NCBI GenBank assembly: GCA_907163375.1 | Contig: CAJQUW010003607.1 | Span: 248,001 to 312,000 of the forward strand | Direction: 5' to 3' | Length of the DNA stretch: 64,000 bases | Source of the DNA: Prostheceraeus crozeri | Lineage: Eukaryota > Platyhelminthes > Polycladida > Euryleptidae | Part shown: positions 52,390 through 62,869 of the stretch, piece after piece | Layout: each line of letters begins with the position of its first letter | Numbering within the stretch: the first letter of the stretch is position 1 | Translations under genes and position numbers: made by a program | Notes under the pieces: generated by a model | Told to the model about the DNA's origin: nothing | The model's input: only the letters and a program-made list of their open reading frames with translations | Database searches by the model: none

Positions 52390-52645
52390 ACAGACCAATC
52401 TTCCAAGATAGCAAACTAATCTTCTAAGATAACAGACTAATCTTCTAAGATAACAGACTAATCTTCCAAGATAACAGGCTAATCTTCCAAGATAACAGGC
52501 TAATCTTCCAAGATAACAGACTAATCTTCCAAGATAACAGACCTATCTTCCAAGTTTCTTCTAAGATTCCTATTAAGTCTTGCAAAGACTTGGCAGTAAA
52601 TCTTAAAAGAAACTTAGAAGATTTGTAAGTTTCGATTCACTGGGC
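52390..52645 (-). repeat. Right subterminal repeats and terminus of the 9.9-kb element
   Basis: About seven copies of a 21-bp CTAATCTTCCAAGATAACAGA-like unit, then the inverted terminus ending GATTCACTGGG at 52645. Confidence 0.85.
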
Positions 52646-52866
52646 ATCCCCCTCTCAGCATTTTGTCAAAAGAAACATTTCTCGCTCCGTGCGGCATAGC
52701 AGAATTATACTTCCACTACAGCGTCGATCAGCAATGTACTACAAAAGCTTTGTAGAATTTTCGTATGCGTCCTGATGTCGCTTTGTATCCCCTCCCCCCT
52801 TCCTGTCAAATACCGCTTTTGTATTGACGAAATAAAGAATTATCATCATCATAATCACAGGTTTTA
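52646..52866 (+). pseudogene. LINE-A fragment 5: C-terminus and 3' tail
   Basis: Reads HPPLS and then, in the next frame, RNISRSVRHSRIILPLQRR and YYKSF, the end of a CR1-like ORF2. AATAAAG and (ATC)n follow near 52830-52855. This closes LINE-A, whose pieces span nearly 53 kb. Confidence 0.75.
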
Positions 52867-53202
52867 GTCAGAAGCTATGTTTCTCAACATATCAAATTTG
52901 AATGTAAAGCCATTTTGCCACGGTGCAAGAAGGCCTAAATGGATAAAACTTTCGATAACAAGATATAAGAAATACTGCAACTTCCTCAACGTAATACTAT
53001 CGCACGAACTTCGTTCTCAATCTGGTTATGCGTCTTGTCAGTGGCATAATTACAATGATTATTTACTTAAGTATTTTACGTGTTCAAAGAACAATCAAGA
53101 CAAGACAAAATCCTAAATGAAACTTCAATTCCTGTATTCCATGTTGATAGAAAACAAATGATAAAAATTTAGGTATCATAAAAACGAGGACTGACAGCTG
53201 AA

Positions 53203-53532
53203 TTAAGTATCAAATTCTTTACAAAGAGCTGATTTTACACGTTCAGTGATTTTCACATCATCCTTGTCCTTCGTTGTCGACAATGTATCAATCGCTTTCA
53301 AATAGTCATCGACATTATCACGATCAGGGATTGAGTCTTCAAATATTCGAGTGGGAATGGCTACAGTAGATAATGCGTCGGCTAAACGGCTTCTCAGCGA
53401 ATTTAACTCTTTTGCCAAAGTATCAGCTCGCTGTTGGCGATCTGATGCCACACGCTTCAGTTTGTTCTTTGCAGTTGTTAGAGTCTCAACGTGTTTGGAC
53501 AGAAGATCATTCTGTTCTTCGGCCTCAATAAC
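53203..53532 (-). CDS. HMG20A/B-like: Last exon of an HMG20A/B-like gene
   Basis: A minus-strand acceptor (TTTGTTTCAG) ends at 53533, and the exon runs from 53532 to the stop at 53203. It starts VIEAEEQNDLLSKHVETLTTA and continues as a coiled coil, then NVDDYLKAIDTL, matching the C-terminal coiled coil of HMG20A/HMG20B (SMARCE1-related; chromatin proteins of the LSD1-CoREST complex). It begins in phase 0, which fits the upstream exon at 62638. Nothing in it looks damaged. The HMG box itself must lie outside the window. Confidence 0.75.
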   Translation of the reverse strand, partial: VIEAEEQNDLLSKHVETLTTAKNKLKRVASDRQQRADTLAKELNSLRSRLADALSTVAIPTRIFEDSIPDRDNVDDYLKAIDTLSTTKDKDDVKITERVKSALCKEFDT

Positions 53533-53870
53533 CTGAAACAAAAAAAAGAAAACAATCTGCAAGATTTTTCAATTATCTTTTCGAAAGCACATATTTTCAA
53601 ACCAAGAAACATTCCCAGAGAATTCCTATACTTTTATTGAAGGAAACGCGCATACGTCTCACGTCACTTCTTCATTATGTATCTTATTTGATTGAATGTG
53701 GACTGTGAAAGGAATGCTTGAACATCAATTTAACACGCCTTTGTGTAGCTACGTTAAGATTCATTGGAAAATAATTTTCTTAGAAACATTCTATTAAGAA
53801 ATAGTCAGCTTCGATTAGTGTACATAAGCTGAATGCATATGATTATATAGGGTAGGGTGGTGTGGAATGG

Positions 53871-54679
53871 GTATAAATCACCTAAAGATATCTGGAGGCC
53901 AAGCGGATTTATATTTCAGTGTATCGCTTGGAATATGATGATATTTTCATTGTTTCCATGGAAACCAAGTTTCGATTTCTTTTTTTGTTGCTGAAAAAAT
54001 GAACGATATCCATAGTCGTCATTATAATCAGTTAATTTTGAAAATTTAAAATGAGGGTAAAATGGGTATGCTACTGAAAAAGTGTGGGGTAAAAAGGGTA
54101 TATAAATGTTATCATCGAGTGTCACTTTTAACCCTCGCCCGACTGGGAAGCTTTTCTGGATGCGAGCCCCCCCCCTGCTGACCTCCCAAACCATTGCACC
54201 ATTTTGCCAGACCAGACATCAGGCAGGTGAAGCAGCCTGCAGATTTCTGCAGGTGAAGCAGCAACCCAATTCGGTGACTTTAATCGACACATTGAAGCTA
54301 AAAGCAACATGATTCTGAAAATTTTCAGTAATTGCTGATGAGATGTACAAAAATAAGAAAAATCATATTTGAAATTGATCATATTGGTCCTTGAGCAACT
54401 GAAACCAGAAGTCGGCAATCAGCAGATTCCGTGATGGTATTGTGCTACATCCAGTTTCTCGAACATCTGGTAAAAAGTGCAAGCCCCCGACTGAATAGTT
54501 AAAGACAACGGGAATTGCCAATATCCAAAATGCATTGGCATCAGTTATTATCAGTAGGTCTACTTGTCTCCAGGAAACCAAAACGCGTGATCCTCTTCGA
54601 ATATCAGAAATTACACGCAAAAAAAGCCTGCAAAGTGTTGACAACGTCATGTATTGAAGATGGAGAAAGAAGTAATACT
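53871..54679. other. No gene recognised
   Basis: Intron sequence of the HMG20-like gene. A short direct repeat of CTGCAG(A)TTTCTGCAGGTGAAGCAGC-type sequence occurs at 54220-54262. No coding signal. Confidence 0.45.
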
Positions 54680-55985
54680 TGTATGAAGAGAATGAAGTTG
54701 TAATTTTGCTACCGGTACAGATGGCATCACTGGAAAGATGCTACAGGCAGGTCGAGTGGAATTGGCAGACGAGCTCATTATATGCAATCTAGTATTGTCT
54801 GAAGAGAAAGTTCCTGATGATTGGAAAAAGTCGGTGATAGTGACGCTGCCAAAGAAAGGAGATCCAAGCATCTGCAGCAACTACCGCACCTTATCTCTGA
54901 TGAAACCACGTGTGTAAAGTGTTCTTACTGATCATCCTAGAGCGTCTGAAAGCTTCTGTCGAGCCATTCCTGGTAGAAGAACAAACAGGCTTCCGTACAG
55001 ACAATAGTACTGTGCAACAGATCCTTGCTGATGGTCTGCTTTATCGATTTCTCTAAGGCCTTCGGTAACATTCGGCAAGACGCCATGTGGGCAGTACTCA
55101 AATCATACGGAATGGATGCTAAGATTATCGGCATTTTGAAGAGCATGCACTACACTGCCAAGACTGCAGTTAGACTCGGAAAGGAAACGGGTGACTGTTT
55201 ACGACAGGGACTCCAGACAGGGCGATCCCCTGTGATCTGTTATTTTGCTTTGTATACCTGGAACGTGTTATAACAATGCGGCAGGGGTGTCAATTCAAGG
55301 ACGGCCTATCAACAACCAATAAAGATCATCCCCGATAAAGCGAAGGGCTTAGTGATAGCGGAGACAAGTAAAGAATAACAGAGCTTTATACCAACAGTGC
55401 AGTCGAAACAGTCCACAAGTTCACCTATCTTGTAATCAAGATAGATGGCGAGGGATGTGCGATGATATTCGTCAGCGCATTGGCATGGCATTCAGGACGT
55501 TAGCAGGTTTTGTCAAAATATGGAGGAGTCACGTGATTAGCACAAGAACTATAATGTACGGTGTCGCAAACGTGTGTTTCTGGAGTGTTGATGCTTACTT
55601 CGGAAATGTGGACGCTGGGAAAGACGGTTAAGCGGCGTCTCGATGCCTTTGAGTTGCGGTGCTTCAAAGGGATTTTACTTTAGGTGCTAGATGGCTAGAA
55701 GAGTAGAACCCAAGTTACGGCTTGTGTAGATGATTAATAAGCGCAAAGTGAGTCTGTTCGACCACATCTACCGCATGAAAGATATTTGCCCGGTGAAGAT
55801 CGTGCTGCTTGGTATCGCGAATGGCAGCAGTCGTAGAGCCGATCCAGGATGTGGTGGACAGACAGCATCAAATGTTGGTGCAAAGCTGACCTGCACGCGA
55901 TAGCTACGATAACATAAGAGACCGGCGGAAAATAACCGAACTTGTACTTGAGTACACCAGATGATTCGACCTCTTCGCGAATCAA
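54680..55985 (+). pseudogene. Degraded LINE (RTE/L1-like reverse transcriptase)
   Basis: Readable in pieces over several frames: VPDDWKKSVIVTLPKKGD and SNYRTLSLM (54790-54900), FIDFSKAFG (55040), RQGD-type sequence near 55205, and a C-terminal RRLDAFELRCFKGIL (55640). The wording differs from the CR1-like LINEs here and is closer to RTE/L1-type elements. There are many stops and frameshifts, so this is an old copy. Confidence 0.7.
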
Positions 55986-56239
55986 GCAAAGTGAGCAAAA
56001 TGATTTAAGGGACCAACAGTCTGTTTAGTAAGTAGTTCTGACCAGTGCATTAGAACTTTTCGCTGTAAATTAGCAAGGTTCTTAGTCGTTCACTAGTAAG
56101 CGTAGGAGCTTAGCACAAACAGAATTTCCTAGTAACTGCTACTGAAATTAACTTTTATTTTCTAGTTAATGAAATTGATGCTTCTCAGTGTCATGGCGTG
56201 CATTTACATGCGTCCACCCTGTCTAGACTGTTAGTCATT

Positions 56240-56770
56240 GTTCTTCTGTGACATGACGTCACACCCCTTGGTGGCCGGATTTTCTTAGTACATGTGCACT
56301 GACTTGGAACTGGCTCTTGTTGTAAACCCAGTCAAACCAGTTCTAAGTGGTCGCGGTGAGCGATGTGAAATGTATTCAACTGCTCTGTATATAAACGATT
56401 GTTTTCGTAAATACACTCTCGCACTCCACTTGTATTGCCTGTCTTGTTCTTATTAACGAGCTACACCGCTGACTAGTTGCACTAACTTGGCACATGTTAT
56501 AACCAAGCGGCCTCGGCACGCCAAGTTAGCTGTGATAGGTCTGCGCTGTGGCGACCTGGTTTGTGAGTGGACATTCTCTATATTCTGGCACATGATATAC
56601 CCAAGCTGCTTCCCGAAACACGCCAGGGTGAATTGACTTGCTACTCTCATCTCATCGGTCATACCTTAAGATCGTAGGCCTTACGACCCGAGTCCTGAGT
56701 AAGCACACTCTACGTCCTGGCACACGTTATAACCAAGCTGCTTCCCGAAGCACGCCAGAAGGTATTGCAT
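56240..56770 (+). repeat. Possible solo LTR or repeat region with three 40-bp motifs
   Basis: TATATAAACG at about 56388 is followed by a CTTGTTCTTATTAACGAG stretch, like an LTR promoter and R region. Three copies of a motif TGGCACA(C/T)G(T/A)TATAACCAAGC...CACGCCA lie at about 56487, 56586 and 56718. No matching second LTR, primer site or gag-pol was found, so this is tentative. Confidence 0.3.
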
Positions 56771-59473
56771 TGCTGCTCACTTCTCACAAGTCGTACCATA
56801 GGGAACTAAGTCACTGCACTTGACTCGAGTCGTGTTCAACTCGCTACTTAGGCCCTAAATAACTTTAAGTAAAGTTAGAATAGCTAAGGACCTAAGGACC
56901 TAGGCTTAAGGACCCTAAGGCCATAAGGACATAAGTTAAGGCTTAAGGACCTCACGTATCAACACGTATCACTCAGCTCAGTCTCATCAATTCTCACATC
57001 GCTTTCCGCTGTTAAAACATAGACAGCCGTTTAGAGCAACTTTCGCTCAGACAAATCCGTACTGTTGGTTCTGTTCGTGATCATATTATAATAATACAAT
57101 GTAAATGAGTAGATTAAAGATCAGATAGGGATTTTTAAGGTCATTCTAGCTGGCGTAGCGCTGCAAAAAGCGGCGATCGTAAGACCGACGCATGTCGGTC
57201 TCCTGCCCCTGCGTATCCGTAGTCCGTGCTCAAAACGAAGGAGTACTTGACGGAAGATGTATTAATACCAAATAATCGGCCTAAGGCCTTCGTCAATGGT
57301 GACAGAGTTTGGAATTGGATGGCTTCCCTGTAGTAGCAGTAGTCGATTTGTGAATCGAAAGCAAATCAGAGGTACAGTTGCTTTCAAAATTGACAGAATG
57401 ACAAAGTAGGCTTATAAGAAAGAATGACAGACACTATGAAGAATATACTTCTTTGATTCGCAATGTGGTCAACGAACGCTAGGTTCCACAACGTTGCTGC
57501 CTTTCAAAGTGAACAAAAAGGAAGTGAGTGACTTGAGTGTTTCAGCTGAACTGAACGGCATAGCGTAAAATTAAAATGAACAGGCGAACTGAGTGAACGA
57601 ACAAAATAGTTGAATGAGCGAAGAAATGAGTGAGCTGAATAGACGGCCTTATTCGAATGCACTGGTGCATTTGGACCCTGGAACGATTTTTTGCATACAA
57701 GCTTCGAATATACATGTATTTATCGATGGAATGATAATTTGATCCTTAATAAATTAATTTTATGCTTAACCAGTAGATGCAACAATGAAAAAGGAATGCT
57801 GTACTTCAAAATGCGACAGAAATAGTTTTCTTAATTTGAATGTCATAAAATTTTTTTGCAATTATGATGAATGAAACTCAGTGGCTACCATATAGCAGCT
57901 GGCATTTAAACGCTTTCAATCTTGAGCGCATATTTTCACATTTTTTCCATAATCAGTAAAATAGAATTTAAGATGATTTTATTCAAATATAATATTACCC
58001 ATTTTGCAACTGCAGCATTACACAAACGGTATGCATGTAGTCTGCTACTTGCAGCTATAATCGATTATTGTTGCTCAACTGTTTAACTGTAAAATCACTA
58101 GTGTTGGAATATCACAACCTTTAGCGCATAACGGACTATTTTGGTAAGTCAATTTCATTAATAACCGACTTCATACTCTAACAAAGCCTACAGCTAAGCA
58201 GTTAATAGAGCAATTAAATAAATGCTTAGTAATTGACAGTACTTAAAACCATCTAAAAACAAAACTGGTAGGGGAGAATGGGGTGATATGGCACCCACCC
58301 TCTACAGCCGAATTCTTGCTTTGTATTAAAAATCCGACATATACATTGAAGCTTTATTATGAAGGACATTTGGTATATATAAATTAAGTTTATAGTACAC
58401 CTCGTTTTTCTACCAGGGGGAGAAATCAGGTTTACCTCACATATAAAAAGTTTTTGCAATTTTGAAACTTTTGAGATATTTTGTTCCTATCAACTAAGAT
58501 CAACTGGTACTACATGTTTTCTCTTAACTAAGTCAATGGAGCATGAGATCATAGCAACGAATTTTCCAAATCCTTGATATACTCGAGACTTCAGCTGTTT
58601 ACTTCTAAAAAGTCGAATGGGGTGATATTGCACTACATGTGTCTTAATTATTAGCGTGTTGTTGTTGAACAGGTGATGAAGCATAATCATTTTATACAAT
58701 CTGAACAAAGTAATACACATCTGTTCATTATTTATTACTAATAGCTAGCCTATTATCTGACACTCAGTAGAGCCCACCTCATGCTAGATTTGTGTTTCTT
58801 GAATATGCGGATTCAGGCAGCCTATTGTGTCAATTAGAAGAACCTGAGCCTTATATTTCGGCTACTTGTCTAACTATTAGTGTAAATTTTTTTGAGCCTA
58901 TAGACGCAAAGGAGAAGTAATTGCCTTCGCTCCCTGTTTTGTTTTCATCTTCATAGATGCAATGGGTCTGTAATCATTCAAATCAATTTGATAAAAAGAT
59001 TCATTTTTAATTAAAACTACTGTGCTTACTGCCTACACAGTAGCATGTTGAAATTTTACGGAGTATATGCGAATCAACAGCCTAGATTTGAGTTGCTTAC
59101 ATGCTTCAAACAACTTGCGAAATAGTCCCGGCTATGCAGTTTGACAAGAGGTCCCAATTACATGCTTATGTAGACCTGGGCCCCATATGTTACAGACAGG
59201 TCTATGTACATGTCTGCCATTAGAACGCTACATACTCTAATTCATTAAATTGTAACATTGAAAAGTTACTGAGGCTAAATTATCGAGTGCCATATCATCC
59301 CATCAATGGATTGACATGACACTTTCTGAACTTTTTTTGAAATTCATATCAAAAAAAATTGCAATACAAAAAGGTTAGGAAATACGTTGAATAATAAACA
59401 AATTACATGTAAAATTATGATAAATTTGTTGCTTGGTCATGCCAGCCAATTTACAAAAAAGGTGCCAAATCAC
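56771..59473. other. No gene recognised
   Basis: Intron sequence. Short AAGGACCTAAGG-type repeats at 56880-56955. No ORF with a recognisable domain. AT-rich from 57,700 on. Confidence 0.5.
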
Positions 59474-59775
59474 CCCTTTCAGGGGTGGGCCGCCATGTTT
59501 GTATATGTGGCACATATTGTCACATTTTGATATTCGAGATTTGTCACATACCGATGGGCGCAAATGTCACATTTTGTCACATGCTCATTGACATGAAAGT
59601 CACATGTTGATGAAAACAGACGGCCAAAATTTGACATATGTCGGTGCGCAGAAGATTGGCAGTTATCAATTTTGCCTTAAGGCTGATTTTTTCAGTTGAC
59701 GTTATATTCATATTATATATCAAATGGGGTTATATCGGGACAAAATCGAAAGAACATATTTGTATAGCTCCATAC

Positions 59776-60712
59776 GGGTGGTCTCCGTGGCACAGTGACT
59801 AAGTGCTAGGCCTAGCGATCTTTCGGTCCAGAGGTCCAACCCCGATAGTGTTATTGGAAATAGTGAGGAAGGGCATCCGGACTAAGAGATCACAAGTCTC
59901 CAGATTAAAGTCTGACTTATAGTCCGGCAGCCAGAACGAGTTTCTGCAGGGAACGAGGCCGAAAATGAGACTTTCACAGAATGATGTACACCCTATGCCT
60001 ACTACGAATCGGCACGTCTGCCGAGTTCTAGTGAGTTCCTCTTCTTGTCAGACAGGATCAGAGAAAAACACATGTAAATCCAATGGGACGCAGATTGCAG
60101 TTTTTTGTTGAAATGAAATTTTGTATGTTTTCTCTGATTAAACGAAAAGTACTAAGCCCAGAGTCATTATTTTTGGCATGGAATGTCTTCAGGTCATTTC
60201 TTTTCATTTTCATGCACCCCTGTCTATATAGCTAAACGCATTTAGATTTGGCGAGCCTCTTAATGTCGGCAAACACGAACATTTTGAGCAACTTTATCCA
60301 CATTCAACCATTTTCTCACATACATTGCCGATTAGATGCATGATAAAAGCACATGCACATCATAGGAAATGACCTGAAGACATTCCATGTCAAAAATTAT
60401 GTCTCTAGGCTGAATACTTTTCGTTTCATCAGAGAAAACATACAAAATTTCATTTCAACAAAAAACTGCAATCTGCGTCCCATTGGATTTACATGTGTTT
60501 TTCTCTGATCCTGTCTGACAAGAAGAGGAACTCACTAGAACTCGGCAGACGTGCCGATTCGTAGTAGGCATAGGGTGTACATCATTCTGTGAAAGTCTCA
60601 TTTTCGGCCTCGTTCCCTGCAGAAACTCGTTCTGGCTGCCGGACTATTATGTCAGCACCTTCCAAGCCTTCAATATGGGGGAAGCGACGCTAAACCATCA
60701 TTTCATTCCCAT
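59776..60712 (+). mobile_element. tRNA-derived SINE, split by a foldback element
   Basis: Box A-like GTGGCACAGTGAC (near 59787) and box B-like GAGGTCCAACCCC (near 59830) at tRNA-like spacing, then GGAAGGGCATCCGG, common in invertebrate SINE bodies. It is interrupted at 59921 and resumes at 60645 with GGGGGAAGCGACGCTAAACC. Confidence 0.6.
59922..60644. mobile_element. Foldback/MITE element 2 with TA duplication
   Basis: The ends are GTCCGGCAGCCAGAACGAG and its complement, flanked by TA (59920-59921, 60645-60646). Inverted arms of about 280 bp surround a short centre. The termini and the TGCAGGGAACGAGG block are shared with element 1 at 41437, so both belong to one family. Confidence 0.85.
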
Positions 60713-61542
60713 GAAGTTGCCATTGAAAGTTTACAACGTGTACCCCGAGAATTGGTGCAATAACGAAGCATAGTATGTGCAAAACTGGGACTTTGTTTAA
60801 AGTGAAAAGATTGCACTCAAACCTTGTAGTCTTATTACAATAGATTCTTTTTACAATCTCGAATTTATTTATGATTTATTGCTTGTGGCAAATATGATTG
60901 CATGATAAACACGTACTCGGAAGATTTTTCACAGTGTGAATTCACAGACCATATTATTTCACAGAAAAGAGGAAAACTTCGTTTTCAGTGAATAAATGCC
61001 ACTCAGTTTTATAGCGATTACTGTTACTTTTGTTCTGTATTCAGATCAGTGGTAAATATTAATACATGCGCGTGCATTATAGGCAGTATACATTAAGTGA
61101 CTCCTACGATCTAGACATGACAATCAAAAAACATATGGCCACATACAATGAATGTTGCAATTGGGCCATCACATAGCAAGTCGAAGTCAACTTTGAAAAG
61201 TAAGCCAAATAATAGCACGACTTGCCTGGCGTCGCAAGTACAAGTTGCTATTTGGAGCAAGAAAGGGGGAAACATCAATCTTGTATATCTCTAATACAAA
61301 TTATCATCAAAGAATAAAAGAAAATTAGAATACAGACCTCATGGAAAACGTAAATTCGTTATTTCATTCAAACGAAGTTAATGCTCCTCTGTGACTTTGT
61401 CCATACTTTGTCAGAATATTTTCCCGTGAGATTTGTCACATTTTGTCACACAAACAGCAAAAAACACACATTTTGTCACATTTTATTTTGAGATGAAAAA
61501 TTGTCACATATTGTCTGTCACATCGGCCCACCCCTGCCCTTT

Positions 61543-62413
61543 CTCCCCTATAATCAAAGTCGTCTTGGTAATATGAAAAAGTAACAGCTTGAAATTATAC
61601 AACTCAAAATCATAACTAGCAGTTCACACACTACCCCTTTCATGAAGGAAAATTAAATATCGAAAATAATGAAAAGGAAAAGACGCTAGTCGCTCATCTA
61701 ACTTCCTCTCTTTACCAACAAGATTTATATGACTACTAAACGTCTCACGTCATTGATCAGATGGTTTCATTAATCAAGTTGCGTTTATTTTCTCCCTCAT
61801 TATGTCGTTTTCATTAAATATATGATTCTGTTTACTAAAATGTTTTCCCAATTAAGATTTTGTCCACATAGAGTTTTATCACCTATGGTTCTTTCAATTT
61901 TCTCAATTTATTACAGTTTCGCTCATATAGTTCCAATCGCATTCTGTGCATTCATTGAGATAAACTGCGCTACACTGCTTTCCAAGTGCTTGTCTTTTCT
62001 CAAATGGTCACTCAACCATCTTTAAGTACTACCAAAAATCATCTGAAAAGGAAAAGCGAAGCGCTTGTAATGCAATATATGCAGTTTGCAGCAATCACAG
62101 ACTGCGATTGAAATAATGTGAGTGAAGCTTTAATACTTCCAGACTTATTTATCCAACATTATTTCAGACTTCCCAGACTTTCGACACATTTTCTTAAAAA
62201 TAATCTTCAAAAACTAAAGTTATTCTCATTTGGGCCATTTCATCCCACTGTTAGAGTGAAAGGGGCATGCATTACATGTTTTTAAAAACATGTAATTTTC
62301 ACAATGACCAGCATTAATTTTCTAAGCAATAAATGCATTTATGCATAGCTATCAACATTTCAGGTGCAAATTGAGAACATTGAGAAAATCACATGAATTC
62401 TTTTAAAGGCCAA
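61543..62413. other. No gene recognised
   Basis: AT-rich intron sequence of the HMG20-like gene. No coding signal or repeat of note. Confidence 0.5.
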
Positions 62414-62637
62414 CCATTCCACCCCACCCTACCATATTCATATAGTGATCACGGTGCTGATACAGTAATTATTAAATAAGCCATAGAAGGGCTTTCATGG
62501 GTTCACAATTCACACCGATCAACGAGCATCACACGTGTGCATACTTGACTGTGACTAAAAATGTGACATGAACAATACATTAAATCCAAAAAAGTGACAT
62601 AAAAAAGCCCGACTATTCATCATAACATTATGCTCAC

Positions 62638-62869
62638 TTGTTTACGAAGTCGACGAAGAACAGCCTCACGTTCTCGATTGTGTTCCAAAAAGCTTTCCGA
62701 AAATATACTGATACTATCAGCTGGTGGGGTCCAGTCCTGACTGTCAAATTCGGTGCCACCATTTTCCGATTTATCAGCTTTTGTACGTTTTCCAAATCGA
62801 CTCAAACGAAGGTTGGGTGGCGGTGAAAATTCCTCTTTTTCTTTTTCTTGTCGATTTTTTCCCTCAAAT
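62638..62869 (-). CDS. HMG20A/B-like: Penultimate visible exon of the HMG20A/B-like gene
   Basis: Minus-strand exon between an acceptor (TTTCTGCAG, ending 62870) and a donor (GTGAGC from 62637). It encodes FEGKNRQEKEKEEF, a Pro-rich linker, FGKRTKADKSENG and FLEHNREREAVLRRLRKQ, then joins in phase 0 to VIEAEEQN at 53532. HMG20 proteins have the same passage from linker into coiled coil. The intron between is 9.1 kb and full of transposons. Confidence 0.7.

Larger units (their letters stand above)
42747..52645. mobile_element. 9.9-kb DNA element with inverted ends, inserted in LINE-A
   Basis: The ends are CCCAGTGAATCGAAACTTA and its exact complement (52627-52645). Subterminal arrays of TCTTGGAAGATTAG-like repeats are inverted between the two sides. 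LINE-A resumes right after 52645. A clear target duplication is not visible. It contains a BEN-like multi-exon relic and younger insertions (a hAT at 49935). No transposase is recognised, so the family is open. Confidence 0.65.
59480..61536. mobile_element. hAT-like element with CAGGGGTGGGCC ends, carrying a SINE and a foldback element
   Basis: Starts CAGGGGTGGGCC and ends GGCCCACCCCTG. CCCTTT flanks both sides (59474-59479, 61537-61542). Both subterminal regions are rich in TTTGTCACAT repeats in opposite orientation. A 6-bp match is shorter than the usual 8-bp hAT duplication, so the family is uncertain. No transposase is present. Confidence 0.65.
53851..62433. mobile_element. Candidate 8.6-kb element with 20-bp inverted ends in the HMG20-like intron
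   Basis: GGTAGGGTGGTGTGGAATGG at 53851-53870 and its complement at 62414-62433 match at 19 of 20 bases. Internal copies of GGGGTGAT(A)T(G)GCAC-type words occur near 58275 and 58620. No target duplication or transposase was found. It could be a large non-autonomous element or two related ends. Confidence 0.4.

Noticed and set aside
56240-56770. A definite solo LTR
   Set aside because: TATA box and R-like stretch only. No matching TG...CA borders or target duplication could be fixed, so confidence is low.
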